Source: Trebouxia sp. TZW2008 (taxonomy: Eukaryota > Chlorophyta > Trebouxiophyceae > Trebouxiales > Trebouxiaceae). Taken from it: 64,000 nucleotides of DNA. Shown one piece after another: positions 22,289 to 35,517 of the stretch; positions within the stretch are counted from its first letter, which is position 1, and each line of letters begins with the position of its first letter. Below the pieces are notes generated by a model. The model was not told the DNA's origin and made no database searches. It was given only the letters and a program-made list of their open reading frames with translations. The stretch is taken from the NCBI GenBank assembly GCA_002118135.1, contig BDIU01000371.1, positions 62,254-126,253 on the forward strand, written 5' to 3'. Made by a program: the position numbers and the translations under genes.

Positions 22289-25200
22289 TCAGGCTTGCGA
22301 CTCTCGATCTACACTTGGCGTCCTTGCTACGCTTGCAAAGGCAGGACTAATACCAGCACCTGATTGGGCTGGCACGGCACTAGAGGCTGCTACTGTAGCA
22401 GCAGATTCAACATCTTGCAGTAGGACAAGGGTAGTTCGAGGCACAGCAACGGGGCAAGAGGGGGCTTTGGCATATTGTGACAGCTGCAATTTGACTCCGG
22501 AGCTCATCTCTGCTATGGCGGCTCCTACTTGCTGTGTTGGGAGTTGCAGTAAGGCTGGAAAGGAGTCAGGAACCAGCTGTTTTGCACACATGATCCAGCC
22601 TTTCCATTGTTGCCCTTGTGTCCAGACCTGCATCACATTAGCAAGCATCAACATTTCTGCTAGTTCTGCTCATGCATTGCAATTTGCACAACAGGCAGCC
22701 TACAGCACACATCATGTTGAAGTGCCATGTTTTATTACACAATAGCCTCAAATGCGTCATTAGCAGATTGGCAAGAGAAGCTTCAAGCAGCTGTTTTGAG
22801 CAGGAACAAGTACTGTTTCACATAGATTACTAATAGGCAAAGCTTCTGCAAGCAAAATCTCGGAAAAACATATGTCTCAGCGAAGTAGAATGCTGAAGGC
22901 ATGCCCGCTAATATAGTTTCGGCCTAAGGAGTTGCTGACTGCCAAGCAGTCACATCATGAAGATGTATGCTAGATCACAGTATCTCAAGCAATGTCAAAG
23001 TGCCTGAGCTGCTGAGCTGACTTGAATTTGCTGCAGCACATCACTGTTGCACAACAGACATCAGACGACAAAAAGTAAGGCGCGCAAATGGGCAGGAACA
23101 TTTCAGATGTGCATTGAGCGCAGCTTGAGCATCCCTTTCGACTGTGGCCTGAGCCACAACTTTGTGTCTGTCTTGATGTCTAGCATAGCTTGCTGCCGCA
23201 GCACCAGCACAAATTGCAAAGCACGTTGCTGTCCCTCCACACAAACAGAGCCGTTGAGCTAAGCATAGATCAGTTGACAGCACCAACGATGCTCTCAATG
23301 CCCACATCAAAGTGAATGCCTTGCCAGACTGGTTCAGGCAGCAAGTGAGAGCATGCATATCTTAGACACAGACCAGCAAGTGACATTTCTAAAGACCACG
23401 TACACATGCTTGACTGTGACAGTGCAAACCTATCCATCCAATAGAGACACACAACATAGTTGCTTGCAGACGCTGTAATGTCAGCTTCAACAACTGACAA
23501 CAGCTACATGACGGCTCAATCCATTTGTCAATACAACTGCTCATGTCCAGCTGCACGGCACTGCTCTTTGTCATGTTGACAGGAATAAAACACGTCAGCC
23601 AGAATAGAACCAATCCCAGCTTCATTGCCAGAATCAGTCTTGCAGTTGGGTACGTAACATCTTGCTTGAACAAACAGCAAGAGCTGACTCACTGCAGCTG
23701 GTTCTGCTGTAGGACACAAGGACAAAATGTACACATGACAGCACAGAACCAGTTTTGCATTGTAAGTGAATCTCTGCAGTACATGACAGCACACCCTTTG
23801 CATTTGACAGCGCAGGTCACAGCCAGTGTCTTCACAGTCATCTGGACTTGTGTCATGAGCAATCACATGCAATGTGCACATGACGATGCAGATGATGACT
23901 TGTATTCACACATGTATTTGAAGAAGCGACAACCTGTTGAAAGTGTAGGACATTCGAGGCCTGCAAAGTAATGTGGTGTACCTGTTTGTTGACCAGACTG
24001 GACAGGATGTCCAGCACAAAGCCTTTCAGCCTGGGAGCAGCATTCAGAGTCTGGATGGTGAAGCGCATAAAAAGTGGCGGCAGCGGGGTCCTGCATTGAA
24101 ATAGAAACTCTTCTTCAACAAACACAAACTGGTGAGCTTGTGAGTTTTCTTCTTGTTGACCATAGCTCTGCAGCTATGTCTGTTTCTGCTTTTGAAAGCC
24201 AATCATACAAGATAGGGCATTGCATAGAAAGCATTGGCAAATGCTGACTCTTGATGGCAGTAAATAAGGCACAGACCTTAACATTTGTGTGCAAGGTAGT
24301 GAAGGAAGGCATGAAGCAGGCATGACAGTCTACAGTCTGTGCTGCATATGTGCAGCAGTCAAGACTGCATGAATTGACACTGCACAGACAGGGAGGTTGG
24401 CCCCTGAGCACACTAGTCCTGTACATAGCGTCAGGAACCAGTGCAACTTGGTCAAAGTTGCGGTGACTTGTCCATGACTGACCTGGTCACTAGTTGCTGC
24501 AAAGCCACTGCCATGGACTCTGGCGGGAAGGTGGCCCGCATGCCATCCTTCATGCATGGATCCAGACCTGCCATGACTTTGCGCAGAGGAACTCCATCTC
24601 GTGCAGCATCAATGCTGTGCAAACTGATGAACACCTCGCCAGCTGTCATCAGAGCTTGACCTGTGTAGCAAATGTTGCTCGTGAATGCCAGACAACTGTG
24701 AATCTACCTATACTGGCTTAGAGGACCAAGATAGATGCTGAAGAGCAAGCCAAGTAGAAACTCACACCCCAGACAGATTGCAGCACATTCTGCCCTGACT
24801 GTATATGTAGCAGCAAGGCGCTCACTGCATCGGTGCAGGCAGGCTCACATCACCTAGCCACTTGCCCACAACATGCATACAACAATATGTAACAGCTGCT
24901 GCATGACCACATGCAGACAAGACAAATGCATGCATGCATTTGTACAAAAGCATGTTCACTGAATGCATGCGCTGGCACCCTGAGAGCAGTCAAGAGGGCT
25001 GCACAATGCTCATGGAGGCTCTGAGGCAGGGCAGACCTGTGGAGGGCGAGGGCATCATAAGCCGGTTCAGGGCGGCCTGGAATTGATCTGGCCCCAACTC
25101 CAGCAAGCGAGGGAAAACCTGCAGGAGAAGGCAGCACAGCTTGCCAAGCACTTTGATCAGCAAGATCTGCGCTGATTTGTGGTTCTGTTTTGCTGATGAT

Positions 25201-26572
25201 GAGTTCTCCCTTCACAATCAGCCTCATTTGTGGTTTGTTGTGCTGATGTTTTCATCAACAAGAGTTTTTGAACGTACAGGATGGACCACAGTATGCTGCC
25301 GCAAGGCTTGCAGGATGTTTGAGTGTCACATGTAAACATACCAATGTGCAGCTTGACAACATAGCAAGTTGTGACAGATTGACGCCAAAGGAGCAGGCCA
25401 AGCAGCTGACCTGGAGCACATTGGGCCGTTGCATGCCTGGAAGGGCCGGCAGCAGGAACTGGGCATCTTTGCTGCTGTCAAAGCGCTCCACACATGCTTG
25501 CGTGAGCGCTGCTGACAATGGGGCTTGCTCTGCAGGTCAGCAGTCAAGGGCAGATGTCAGCACAAGCAATATCCTCCAGTGCCGGCTCAGAGGGACAGAG
25601 GGACAGAGGACTAGCCAGCCAGCCAGCTAGAGGGCTGGACAGACAGACAAACGGGCGGACAAGCAGACAGACAAACAGACGGACAGAGAGACAGACAAAC
25701 AGAGAGACAGCCAGCCAGCCAGCCAGACAGACAGGTAGCCAGGCCCAAAGATAGCATACATATTGTCCTGTCAAAAAGCAACAGCATGTAGTGCTGAGAT
25801 GCTGTTGCCACACTCTTGCTGCTGCCACAGCATTCTTGAGGTGATAGTCATGTAAGTCATTCATGGAGGACTAAGTTGCACATGACATTGACGTGGCTTC
25901 ACTAATGTACAACGAGAGGTGTGCATACCTGTCAAGACCAGTAGCATCTGGATGAGCAGCTGCTGGCTGCCAGGCGGGGTGTCCCTGACAAGCTCCACCA
26001 GGGCTGTGGCATGCGCCCCTATACTCCTGGCAAGCCCTGCAGCGCACAGTACAACTGTCCCATGCTGCTCAAGAGCTTGCACTGCTCTGCCAATACTGAA
26101 ACTTGAAAGCATGGGGATGTTCAGTGTGTTTGATCATGAGAAGCTACCTGATAGCCTGATTGAAATTGATCATCAAGCTTGCCGGTTTTTGCAATGTTTA
26201 GTTGAGCTGAGCTTTAGCTATGGTATGCAATCAGCTAGTGCAGGCAAACACCCTAGTCAAATCACAACACGCATGTGATCTTTCAAGTGCGCATCCAGGT
26301 CATCTTGGCACGTCCACTAGGCAGCTAATCTTGCCAGCAAGTGAAGCCTTGACGCTGAGAAATTGTGCAGGCTGCACATATTCCAGCAACACTGGGGCAT
26401 GTCACCTGGAGCAACAGTCTCTATAGCAGCTTTGCAGCCCTCAGCCGCCTGCCCATACACCAGCAACAGCTCCCTCAGCAGTGCCTGCTTCTTGGTGCAC
26501 AAGGCACAGTACAGCCCGGAGAACTGCATTCCCTCTTCTTCACTCTGATGCATCAACTGCTCAGACTGCTGC

Positions 26573-26604
<32 letters not shown>

Positions 26605-26614
26605 TTGTTGTCCC

Positions 26615-26649
<35 letters not shown>

Positions 26650-26665
26650 TCCCTGCTGTTGTTGC

Positions 26666-26703
<38 letters not shown>

Positions 26704-29700
26704 AGAACCGGATTCTGATTTGATCTGCAAGGAGGCTTCAGCAGAGGGGTCAGCACCACCGCTGTGAGCCTGCTGTAGCAGCATTGGCGCACCAGGCTGT
26801 TCGGCAGAAGGTACAGCTGGGATGTCTGACCCAGCTGTGGCGGCGGCTGCAGGAGCTGTGGCAGTTAGCTTGAGCAGCATCTGACGGGCGAAGGCTTCAA
26901 TGCTGGCTTGCAGTTGCGGCTGAGCAAAAAGCTTGTTGGCTATGAGGCGTACTGCCTTGTTGCGTGTGTCTGCCTGACTGCCAGAGGCTGCGTCAAGCAC
27001 CACTTGCAAAGCTTCAGCCCTGCCACCATTCGCCCATCGTCAGTTGACAGTCATTGCAATATACATTCAGATTAGCTTCAGTACATGCAGAATAATATCA
27101 GCATGCAGGCATGCAAATGCTGTTGCTATTACTTTCGTGCAATGATGACTTGGCTGTGCCAGCCTAGCATGCATGTTTGTCAGACGTTGCAGTTGATACA
27201 GCTCATGCAAAGACTGTTGCCTTGATGTAAAGTTAGAGCAAAAAATCCTTGACAGACTTGTTAATGCTGCAATGCTGAAGTCAACTTGATGATGCTGACC
27301 AAGGTTGTTACAATAATCACACTAACTAAGCAAGTCATATAACAAACGCAAGCACTTCAGCAAGATGACCTGTTGGGTGGTCTGTGCATGATGACATCCC
27401 TGGCTGAGCTTAGGGCTAGGGTTGCCCAGTCCCCGCCCATATCTATGATGTCTGCCAAGAACTGCCCTACACCTGGGCTGGGTAGTGCTGGCACCTCCAG
27501 CAGGATCTGAGAGATCGCCTTGTCATTGGCTGGCAATTTCTCCCTGTGCAACGTTCAAAATGTCATTCAGAGTACGTGTGTCAGTGCTTGCTTCACTCTT
27601 TGTCCAGGTTGTGTTGTGACCAGATTGTGTTGTGACCATCGACTCTCATCATTCAGGTCATGCAACAGTCATCCCATTCTTTCTGGCGGGCAACATTGCT
27701 TGCATTGCAAGCTGACCCTGTTGCATGTCAGTCTGCTCAGGCACTGTGAAGCGTTTTGAGACTGGACTCTCCTATACAGGCATGCAGAAAGCTGTTCTGC
27801 ACCAGACAATGTTGACAAGCTGCTTCAGTGGCATCAGCACAAAAGCCCCTGAAGTGCTTGAATGCCTGACTGACCTGAGGCCTTCCAGCAGAGCCAGCAG
27901 CACTGACTCATACAGAGTACCCCCCAACTTAGAAGCAGGGTTGCCTGCATCAGCGCTGCTGCTGCTTGCACCCTTCTGCTGCCGGCTGCTTGCTGCTGCT
28001 CCTGAGCCTGCAGCACAGCACAGCATGCATACCACACTACGTAGGGCAAATACTATGCTTCCATTTCATACTCCCATGATGTGGAGTGCTCAGCTTCAGC
28101 TGCCTGCAGTACAGCACAGCATAGCGCAGCATGCATGGCACAGGGCCAGGGCAGGTCCTGTCTGCTGCTGATATGCCTGTGCTGTACAGAGCACTGATCA
28201 AATTGCTCTGCATGGGTGCAAATGTGATGCTACTCATTGTCATCAGAGATGTAGGCTGTAGATGAGGACCTTGACTGCTAGCCCTCTGGCATGCAAGAGT
28301 TGATCACAGTGATCACCGCAATGCAAAACATGTTCATGGTAATGATTATGATACTGCAGCAGACTTGTTGGTACAGCAGGGTTGTGTTGGCAGTACGCTG
28401 CACAACTTTGGCTGGACAGGACAATTGACAAAACATGCACGTTCATCACTTGCCTGACTGCTCATCAATGTCCATGGCAGATGGACCTGCTTCCCCAGCG
28501 TTTTCAGTCTTCTTCACCATGTCAGCTGACGCAGCTCCCGACACATCTGCGCCTACCTGACTCAGTTCAGCCCTGGCCGAATCTTGAGCAGCACCACTCA
28601 GCTGTGCTGGTACAGCTGGTCTGCCATTTGCCAAGCCATTTGGGCTCAGTGCAAGCTCCTTGTACAGCACAAACAGCCAAGAGACAGCTAGCTGATGACC
28701 GTTGTTGGCGTGATAGTCCTTGAGAATGTGCTGGAGGATCTCTTCGCCAATGCTGTCTGCAGCTGAAGTCTTGGTGGCAAGCCGTGACAGCAGCGCAATG
28801 CGGGTTTCCTGTGAAGGGGTATTGGCATTGGCCAGAATGCGCTGAACGGCGTCCAGGCGCAGAGAGCGCTGCAGGTCTGGGGTCAGGTTGACTGGCTTGA
28901 GCTGGGGAGGTGGTTTTGAAGCAAGTGGAACAACAGCCTGCATTACAGATTAAGGCGACTCAGAACATATAGGTTTGCATCACCTCTGCATAAGTACAGA
29001 TGAAGCATGCAGAGGAACAAAACCCAAGGCTGAGACAGAGGCACATGTGAGTCTTGCCAACACAACGCTGTGAACAGCCCAACAGCATGCAGGCATAGCC
29101 CACTAAACCACAGCACATGCAGCATGGCATTTGATAGCATCGGGGCCTTTCACCTTTGCTTCCTGTTTGACCACTGGCGTCGCAGCTCTAGCCCCGCTCT
29201 CTGGGGGTTCTGGTGGCGCCCCAGGGGGCGGAGGAGGGGTGCCCCTTGGGTCAGGATGATGGGATGGCTGCTGGGGTGCAGAAGGGTCAGCTTTGGGGGG
29301 GCCTGGGGGTATTGAGGGGTCAGGCTGGGGTTGTATGGTCTGGGGACGCAGCCTGGGGTCCTGAGACCTAGCAGGCGCTGACTGGAGGGCCACAGCTTGA
29401 GCTGGTTGCTGCTGCTGCTGCTGCTGCTGCTGTTGCTGTAAGCCCTGCAGGGACTGCGTACATGTTGGAGGTGTCAGCAGATACGTTTTACGCAATTTTG
29501 AGTCGCCAGAACCTGCTAGATGAGTCGCCAGAACCTGCTAGATGCTAAGCTGCTGCTAAAGACACACATGCTGCATTTATGTAGCAACAGCTAGAATGCA
29601 TGGTCCTTGCTGTGTCAAGGGCTGACCTGCAAGAGGCATGCCAGGCCTGCATTGCTCAGGAACATTGCTTGAAGACGTCCATGTCCCAGAAAGCTGCGCT

Positions 29701-32700
29701 CTACCTCAGACAACAACTCAAGAAGCGGGCCAAGCTGGATGAATGGTGCAACACCAGCCGGCATGATACTGCGATAAGCTGCAACATGCAATTTGACAGG
29801 CAGCTTGGACAGCGAAAGAGCATCACAAATGCATTCGTTGACTACATTTGCAAGCGCCACATTTCAGAATGATCATCAAGCTGACCTGCATGAGACCTGC
29901 GAGGCCTGAACTGCCGCCAGTGCCACCAATGGACGAAGCTGCAGGCAGATGTGCCATGTTGGCAATGACACAGTCTGCCAGCACCTGGGGCGATAGACCC
30001 TGGAGCACCGCCAGCAGGGTGCTCTTGTCGTTCTCAGCCGCCAGGGCACCCAGGATGGCCAACACCTGGGTCAGTTCTGACTCAGGCGTGGCATCTGGGA
30101 TGTGCACTGTCCCCAATGCCTGCAACAAGGCATGGTTTGAGCCCAACCCTCATGGTAAACTCCAATTCTGCTCAGCGCCAGCACATTGCAATGGGGTAGA
30201 CAATACACCTTGGCATCATTTGAATTGAGTCGTCAAGTCTATGGCAGCTGTCGAGGCAGAAGCTGTTGCTGCAGACTGCAGCCAGGCACATCAGGAAACA
30301 TAGCCTGCATTTGACCTTAGTGTACCAATTCCATTGGTTGCATTCCCAAATGCCTTCAGGGCCTGCACAAGTGATCAAAGCAGGACAGCAAAGGCAACGC
30401 AAGTGGGACTCTGTCCACATCCTGATTGTGGTTACGCTAACATACCTGCCGCAAAGGCTTGGCAGCTTGTTGCTGCTGCTGATGCTGCGCTGCATGCTGC
30501 TGCAGCTGCTGGTACCGTTGCTGATTGCCTGGGCCGTCAGCCTGCAAGGGGGCGGCAGCAGCGCCCTCAGGCCTTGCAACCACTGGCTCCTGCTTGACCC
30601 CATTGGTCACAGCTGTGGCGGCTGCTGCTGCAGCTGTGGGCTCCTGCTTGATGGGTGGGGGTTGAGCTGAGCTAGGGTCCAGCTTGGGCTGCTTGGCTGG
30701 TGCCGCAGCTGTTGCCACCTCTGCCTCACGCGCTCGCTTGGCTGGGCGTTCTAGACGGCGTAGCTCTGCTTCTGCTTGTGTGCCAGCACCCAGCAGCTTC
30801 AGCGCGTCTACCACCTGGATTGACTGAAAGTGTTGTGCATGTGCATGAAACCAACAATGTTCTGTCACCCAAAATTGTTCTGCTGCTATCAATGGAATGC
30901 AGTCAATCACGCTTTCAGTTCCTTGTGTAGCAAAGTAGAAGGCTCATGTGCCTGTGTCAAGCCTTGCGCATAGAGCAAGCACAAACACTTGTGCACGTGA
31001 CACTCATGTCTCAATCTAAAAGACTATGAAGCCTGAAATGCACTGCACATGCAGCTCATTAATCCAACCTGAGGGTCCAGCGCCTCATACTCGAGTCTCA
31101 ACGATGAGCAGCTCTGCAGCAATGCAGATAGTACATCCTGCGTGTGAGTGTTTCCTGCACATGTGCCATGGGAATCCTGTTGTAACATTTCATGCTCAGG
31201 GTTATTTGCCATGATGCTAGTCTTTGACCACAAGGTGGTGCATACCTTCTTACGCCAGGGTCCAGCTTCAGCTGCAGTGCATTTCAGCATAGCCAGCAGC
31301 GCATTGATGACGCTAGTGGCAACGCTCTTCTGCACTCCGCCTGCACCTGCCCCAGTCTCCTACACAGCAACAGCTCATGTCAAAACAACATTGCCTAGTG
31401 CTCTTGATTGCCACAAGTCAGAAGCCACTCACGTCTGTACTTTAGCAGCAGGTGATAGTACTGCAGTCAAATCATGGGAATGTCGTCGTACCAAGCGCTG
31501 ACGTGTATGCCTGTTTGGACAAATTTCCATATGAGCTTGCATACTGTCTGTGCCAGCCTGCTGTTCATGCCTGGAGCAGATACTGTGTGACCATGTATGC
31601 TGGCTAAAACATAAAACAGAGCTTGGCTGATCTGAGTTCACATCTACACATGAGATATTGCTCATGATGTTTAGCCCATTAGCAATATGCATAAGCACTG
31701 ACCTGGGCAGATGCCAAAGCCACTAGGACAGGCAAGATTTTGTTGATGAAGAAGGGTCTCTGTTGAGCTACTGACCCAGCAGCTTTGACTGCCACAATGG
31801 CAACAGTGCCAGGCAGGGCTGATACACTAGGTGCCCTCAGCATGTTCACCAACTGCCCCACATGCATCTCAGCCTCACGCATCAACTGTAGCAAACAGAC
31901 GACGCTACAGGGTCAGATCTAGTGGTTCAGCTTGCATTGTGGCATGCAGCATGCGGCTTGACTATGCCAAAACTTATGTGCATTTTTATAAAAGCCTCAG
32001 CATGCCATGTTCCAAGCTGCACTTTGTGATAATGAGACAATCTTGCGCCGCTTGCTTGGCTATTGGTCCAAATACTGCTGCAGATAAATTTATAAACAGA
32101 TGCAACAGGCTAGGGTGACATTGGCAGCATTATTGTGCAGTGTGTGCATGCTGCTCAAAAACCAATGACCTGAGCCATGAGGCCTTGAACTCAAGAACTG
32201 CATTCAGGCATCACCAGCTATGCCATTTGAGCATGCACGGCTGCTGTTGATTGCCTCAGATATGGAGGCATCAGATATGAAAGAATACATTGACAAGTGT
32301 TCACTAGTTTCTGCCGCAGATGCAGAACACATCAGAGCCTAGCATCTTGCTTGCTGCTCATGCAGGCGATGCTGCCGGGTACTGTCATTGGTTTGACAGA
32401 CTTGGCATTGAAGTGCCTGTCAACATCTTCGATCTAAGCCAAAGTCAAATCAAGCCAAGCCAAGCCGAGCATTGAATGCTTCAGGCCAGTGTCCAGGGCA
32501 GCAGTTCATGCCCCCAACTGTGCTAAGTAACAGTCAAGCATCCATGCTGTTCAGCATTTGCCAGGCTCTGATGCATGCAGCAATCGAGATGCGTGCTATT
32601 TGAGCATGTAATGCAAAGCTCTATCTAACCAGCACGTCTTCAGCAAGGACACTTTTGCACTGCATTGTGGAAACCCCAGATTTCACGTGAAGACTTACAG

Positions 32701-33624
32701 CTGCAGGTGTTAGCAAGCCATGCAAGCCTTGCATTGTCTGCTGCCTCATGCCTTTTGCGCCAGGCATGAGTGCGGGAACGGTGTCAGCTGTGAACAAAAG
32801 CACAATCTGCTCCAAGAACTTTGTGGCATTGAGCCTGACGCCTGGCACTTTGTGATCAGATGCATAGCTGCAAATGCTGTTCCTGAGGCTGCTGGCAGCT
32901 TGCCATAGCCCGCTCACAGCTTGAGCACCCTGCTGAGTCTGACCCTACAGCACAAGTTACTTCTGATAGCACTTTGGCGCTCTCTACATTTGAAATCCAA
33001 AGGCGCTCCAGGGCTTTGACAGGTCAGCGACAATCTGATCATACAGTTGTTGACACAGATGTGGTGGTGATCTTTGAAGACTGACCTGTGCTGCTACAAC
33101 TGCAAGTGCTGTGCGGAACAGCGTGCTTGAAGCCAAGACTGCCGCCTTGACAACTGCTTGAAAGCTGTCTTGCAACAGGCTTTGCAGGCATTGCAGCACG
33201 AGAGCTAGTGAAGCTGGTGGAAGGGCTGCAGGGGGACAAGCCTCCAGAAATTCTGGCAAAAACTTTCGGATACTGTGAGCAGGGTCTGTTTGCAACACCA
33301 CAAGTTCTGGCAGGAACACCTGTAAGCATTTTGGCGACAGCTTGTGTCGTGCGGTTCAGTGCAGAAATGCTCACAGGAGCATGTTTGGTATTGTACATCC
33401 CTAGCGAGCTGCTGTGCGCTATCAAGACCTGTAAAAGTTGCGGATCCTTGTTGAAAATCAGCTCCTTCAGGCTTTGCAGCTTGTCAATCTGCAGCAGCAA
33501 GCTTGCTGTATATCCGAAACCTCGCAAGCTTGTTGATCATACCGATTGCGTCTACCTTCTCGGTGTGATCGGCAGTCAAGATGGCATCGTTGAATAGCTG
33601 CACAGCCTCATCATGTGTCGTCAT
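22289..33624 (-). CDS. SYMPK: Symplekin (cleavage/polyadenylation scaffold), multi-exon
   Basis: Scaffold of the pre-mRNA 3'-end processing machinery (Pta1/symplekin/ESP4 family), nuclear. The first exon starts at 33624 with MTTHDEAVQLFNDAIL. Next come QSLKELIFNKDPQLL and SIRKFLPEFLEACPPAALPP of the N-terminal HEAT domain, then VPGVRLNATKFLEQIV, PFFINKILPVLVALASAQ, a Lys/Pro/Gln-rich linker, LTPDLQRSLRLDAVQRILA, YESVLLALLEGLRSVRHS, RNKAVRLIANKLFAQPQL, FSGLYCALCTKKQALLREL, EVFISLHSIDAARDGVPLRK and FTIQTLNAAPRLKGFVLDIL. The last exon (22627-22289) has VWTQGQQWKGWIMCAKQLVP, which aligns with the conserved C-terminal domain. Intron-rich, with poly-Gln inserts near 26.6, 29.4 and 30.5 kb. The exact exon set between landmarks is not fully resolved. 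Confidence 0.9.
25617..25740. repeat. GACA/GCCA-type tetranucleotide repeat
   Basis: Imperfect GACA, AACA and GCCA units lie in a symplekin intron. It is the same motif family as the CTGY repeat at 11.5 kb, read on the opposite strand. Confidence 0.85.
26561..26702 (-). repeat. CAG/CAA poly-glutamine tract in symplekin
   Basis: A CTG/TTG-rich run on the plus strand encodes nearly uninterrupted Gln on the minus strand, broken by two Pro/Gly-Gln interruptions. It sits in the exon between the SESGS and MHQSEEEGMQFSGLY segments and stays in frame, so it is a coding trinucleotide repeat. Confidence 0.9.
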
Positions 33625-34579
33625 CTTTGCTGCGACGAAACAGCAGAATCAGTCTGATGCCTCATCTTTCCTTGCGCGTGTTGCCTCGAACAGGCTGTGC
33701 CAGATCATGAATAGCTGCAGACTCACGAATGGGAGCATGGCTGCAATGCAGGCATGCACCTGAATGACATTGGCACTGACACACATGTGTACATACCTAC
33801 ACATGTGCAGCACATGCATGCCATGCATTGATGTGCGTTCAGTCTTGTTGATCTTGTCGAGTGGCACCGCGCACTGCAGCACGTGCGCCTGCAGCAGCAG
33901 CATGATGCTGGTGTCATTTGACATATATGAGTTAGGACTTTGCAGTGAATCGCGACGGGCCCCTGAGAGCTGATGACTCAAAGCTGCAAGGTGATTGATA
34001 TTGCAGGCTCGTACAGTCATTCAAGCCCACTGGGACTATCGCAGCTGCTGCCCTTCATTGCCTGCCAAGGTGTTGTAAGTCGTGGAGGCTTCTCAGACTG
34101 TATTGTCCAGCCCAAAGGCATCTCATTGAGTGCACAAGGGAAGACTCTGAGTCTGCTGCAGTGCAGCGTTGAGACCTGGCTGAAAAGTTGTGCATGTATT
34201 AGCTTGCGTTAAAATAGACCAGGCAGTTTTCACATTGAGAGCAAGTACATAGGGCATAACAGTACATATCACTTGACTCTTGGCATGCTGAGCAGCTCAA
34301 AACATTCAGGGCCCTGCCCAAATCATCATACTTTGTGACAGCACACCCTGTCCAGTCATTTGTCTAGCAGCCTTGTTTGAACAAGACACATCATGCTGTG
34401 GACTAAGTACATTTGCTAGCATGTTCAATGTCAAGCAACTTGCATGCTAGTTTGGCACACCTGATGAAAGCTGCATGACGCTCAACTGTTCAGTGACTAA
34501 TGGGCATCATTACCACTCCGCAATACAGCTCGCTCCACAACACAACAGACTGCACCAAATGCACCATTCAGACAGATTG
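33625..34579. other. Intergenic stretch upstream of symplekin
   Basis: Contains the symplekin promoter side and the 3' side of the small coiled-coil gene. No convincing coding sequence. A CACATG-rich patch lies near 33780-33820. Confidence 0.45.
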
Positions 34580-35069
34580 TCATCTGGATCCATTCTTGGC
34601 TTTCTCCTCTGCAAGTCTCCTCTCAAGCTGCTTGATGTAGGCATTTTCAGCTTTGACCTTTCTGTATGCAAAGTGTATCCTCTCAAACTGCTGCTCTTCT
34701 CCTTCTCGAGCTTTCTCAATGGCCTTCCCCATCCTTTCATAGCTTAAGATGTTACGCCTGGACTGCCGCAAAGAAGTCATCAACATCTCCTCATGCGGGC
34801 TCGGGAGCCTGCAAGATACCATAGAATCTTCAAGACTACCACAAGTAACCACTGAATGCAGTGTAAGCATGGAGAACATACTCCTCAGCTTGTGCTGCAG
34901 GTGAGCCTGAGAAAATAACATCATCCCCTTGTCTTGAAACTGCTTGTTGGAAAGCTGCTGCAAACTGTGGGTTGTTGGCAAACAAGGGGTTGCTTTGGAT
35001 GCCTGAACCATTTTGGCCTGCTGCACATATACACTGCCTGGACCTCTTCTGCGGTTTTGTACGCTGCAC
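34580..35069 (-). CDS. Small coiled-coil protein, function unknown
   Basis: Two exons (35069-34882 and 34808-34580) join in phase across a GT-AG intron. The N-terminal part reads QSNPLFANNPQFAAAFQQAV. The C-terminal part (SYERMGKAIEKAREGEEQQF, then KVKAENAYIKQLERRLAEEK) is a charged heptad-like helix, probably a coiled coil. About 138 residues if the ATG at 35069 is used. A further 5' exon is possible because an acceptor-like TGTGCAG lies just inside it. I do not recognise the family. Confidence 0.55.
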
Positions 35070-35517
35070 ACTCTCTGTCAGGACTCTAGAGCAAGGTGCC
35101 TTGAATGTAGCTCGTGCCTGCAGCGTTCAAGATCTTAGCTCAGTTCGGAAAGTCTGCAAATGGTCAGACACATTGCTGTTTCGTGACGCATCTGTCTTAC
35201 TTTAGGGACCTGCAGGCACGTGCGAGGTGTTGCGCATAACATAGTACTGATCGCTCCTTGGTTCAGGTCGCAGCAGGTCTAGAGCAACGTTGCAGCTCAG
35301 TATTAGCCCGCAGGCGTTGTCTGAGGCAGCTCGCAGCGTCAGAGGAACGAAAAAGCTGTGTGAGCACAATTTGAACTCCGCGTGCTCGAGAGCTGTGTGC
35401 AGAGATCAGAATCAATTCTCAGTCAAACTTTTGGTCAACTTCGCAAAGCTGACCTAACAGCTGTAGCAGATGCACTGACAGTCTCAAGTGTCGAGCCATT
35501 GCAAAGGAACCCCCGAC
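35070..35517. promoter_or_regulatory. Divergent promoter region, coiled-coil gene / ankyrin gene
   Basis: A spacer of about 450 bp between divergent starts. No specific element recognised. Confidence 0.4.

Noticed and set aside
26365..26723. Poly-Leu and poly-Ala frames on the plus strand
   Set aside because: Shadows of the CAG/CAA poly-Gln tract that is coding on the minus strand in symplekin.
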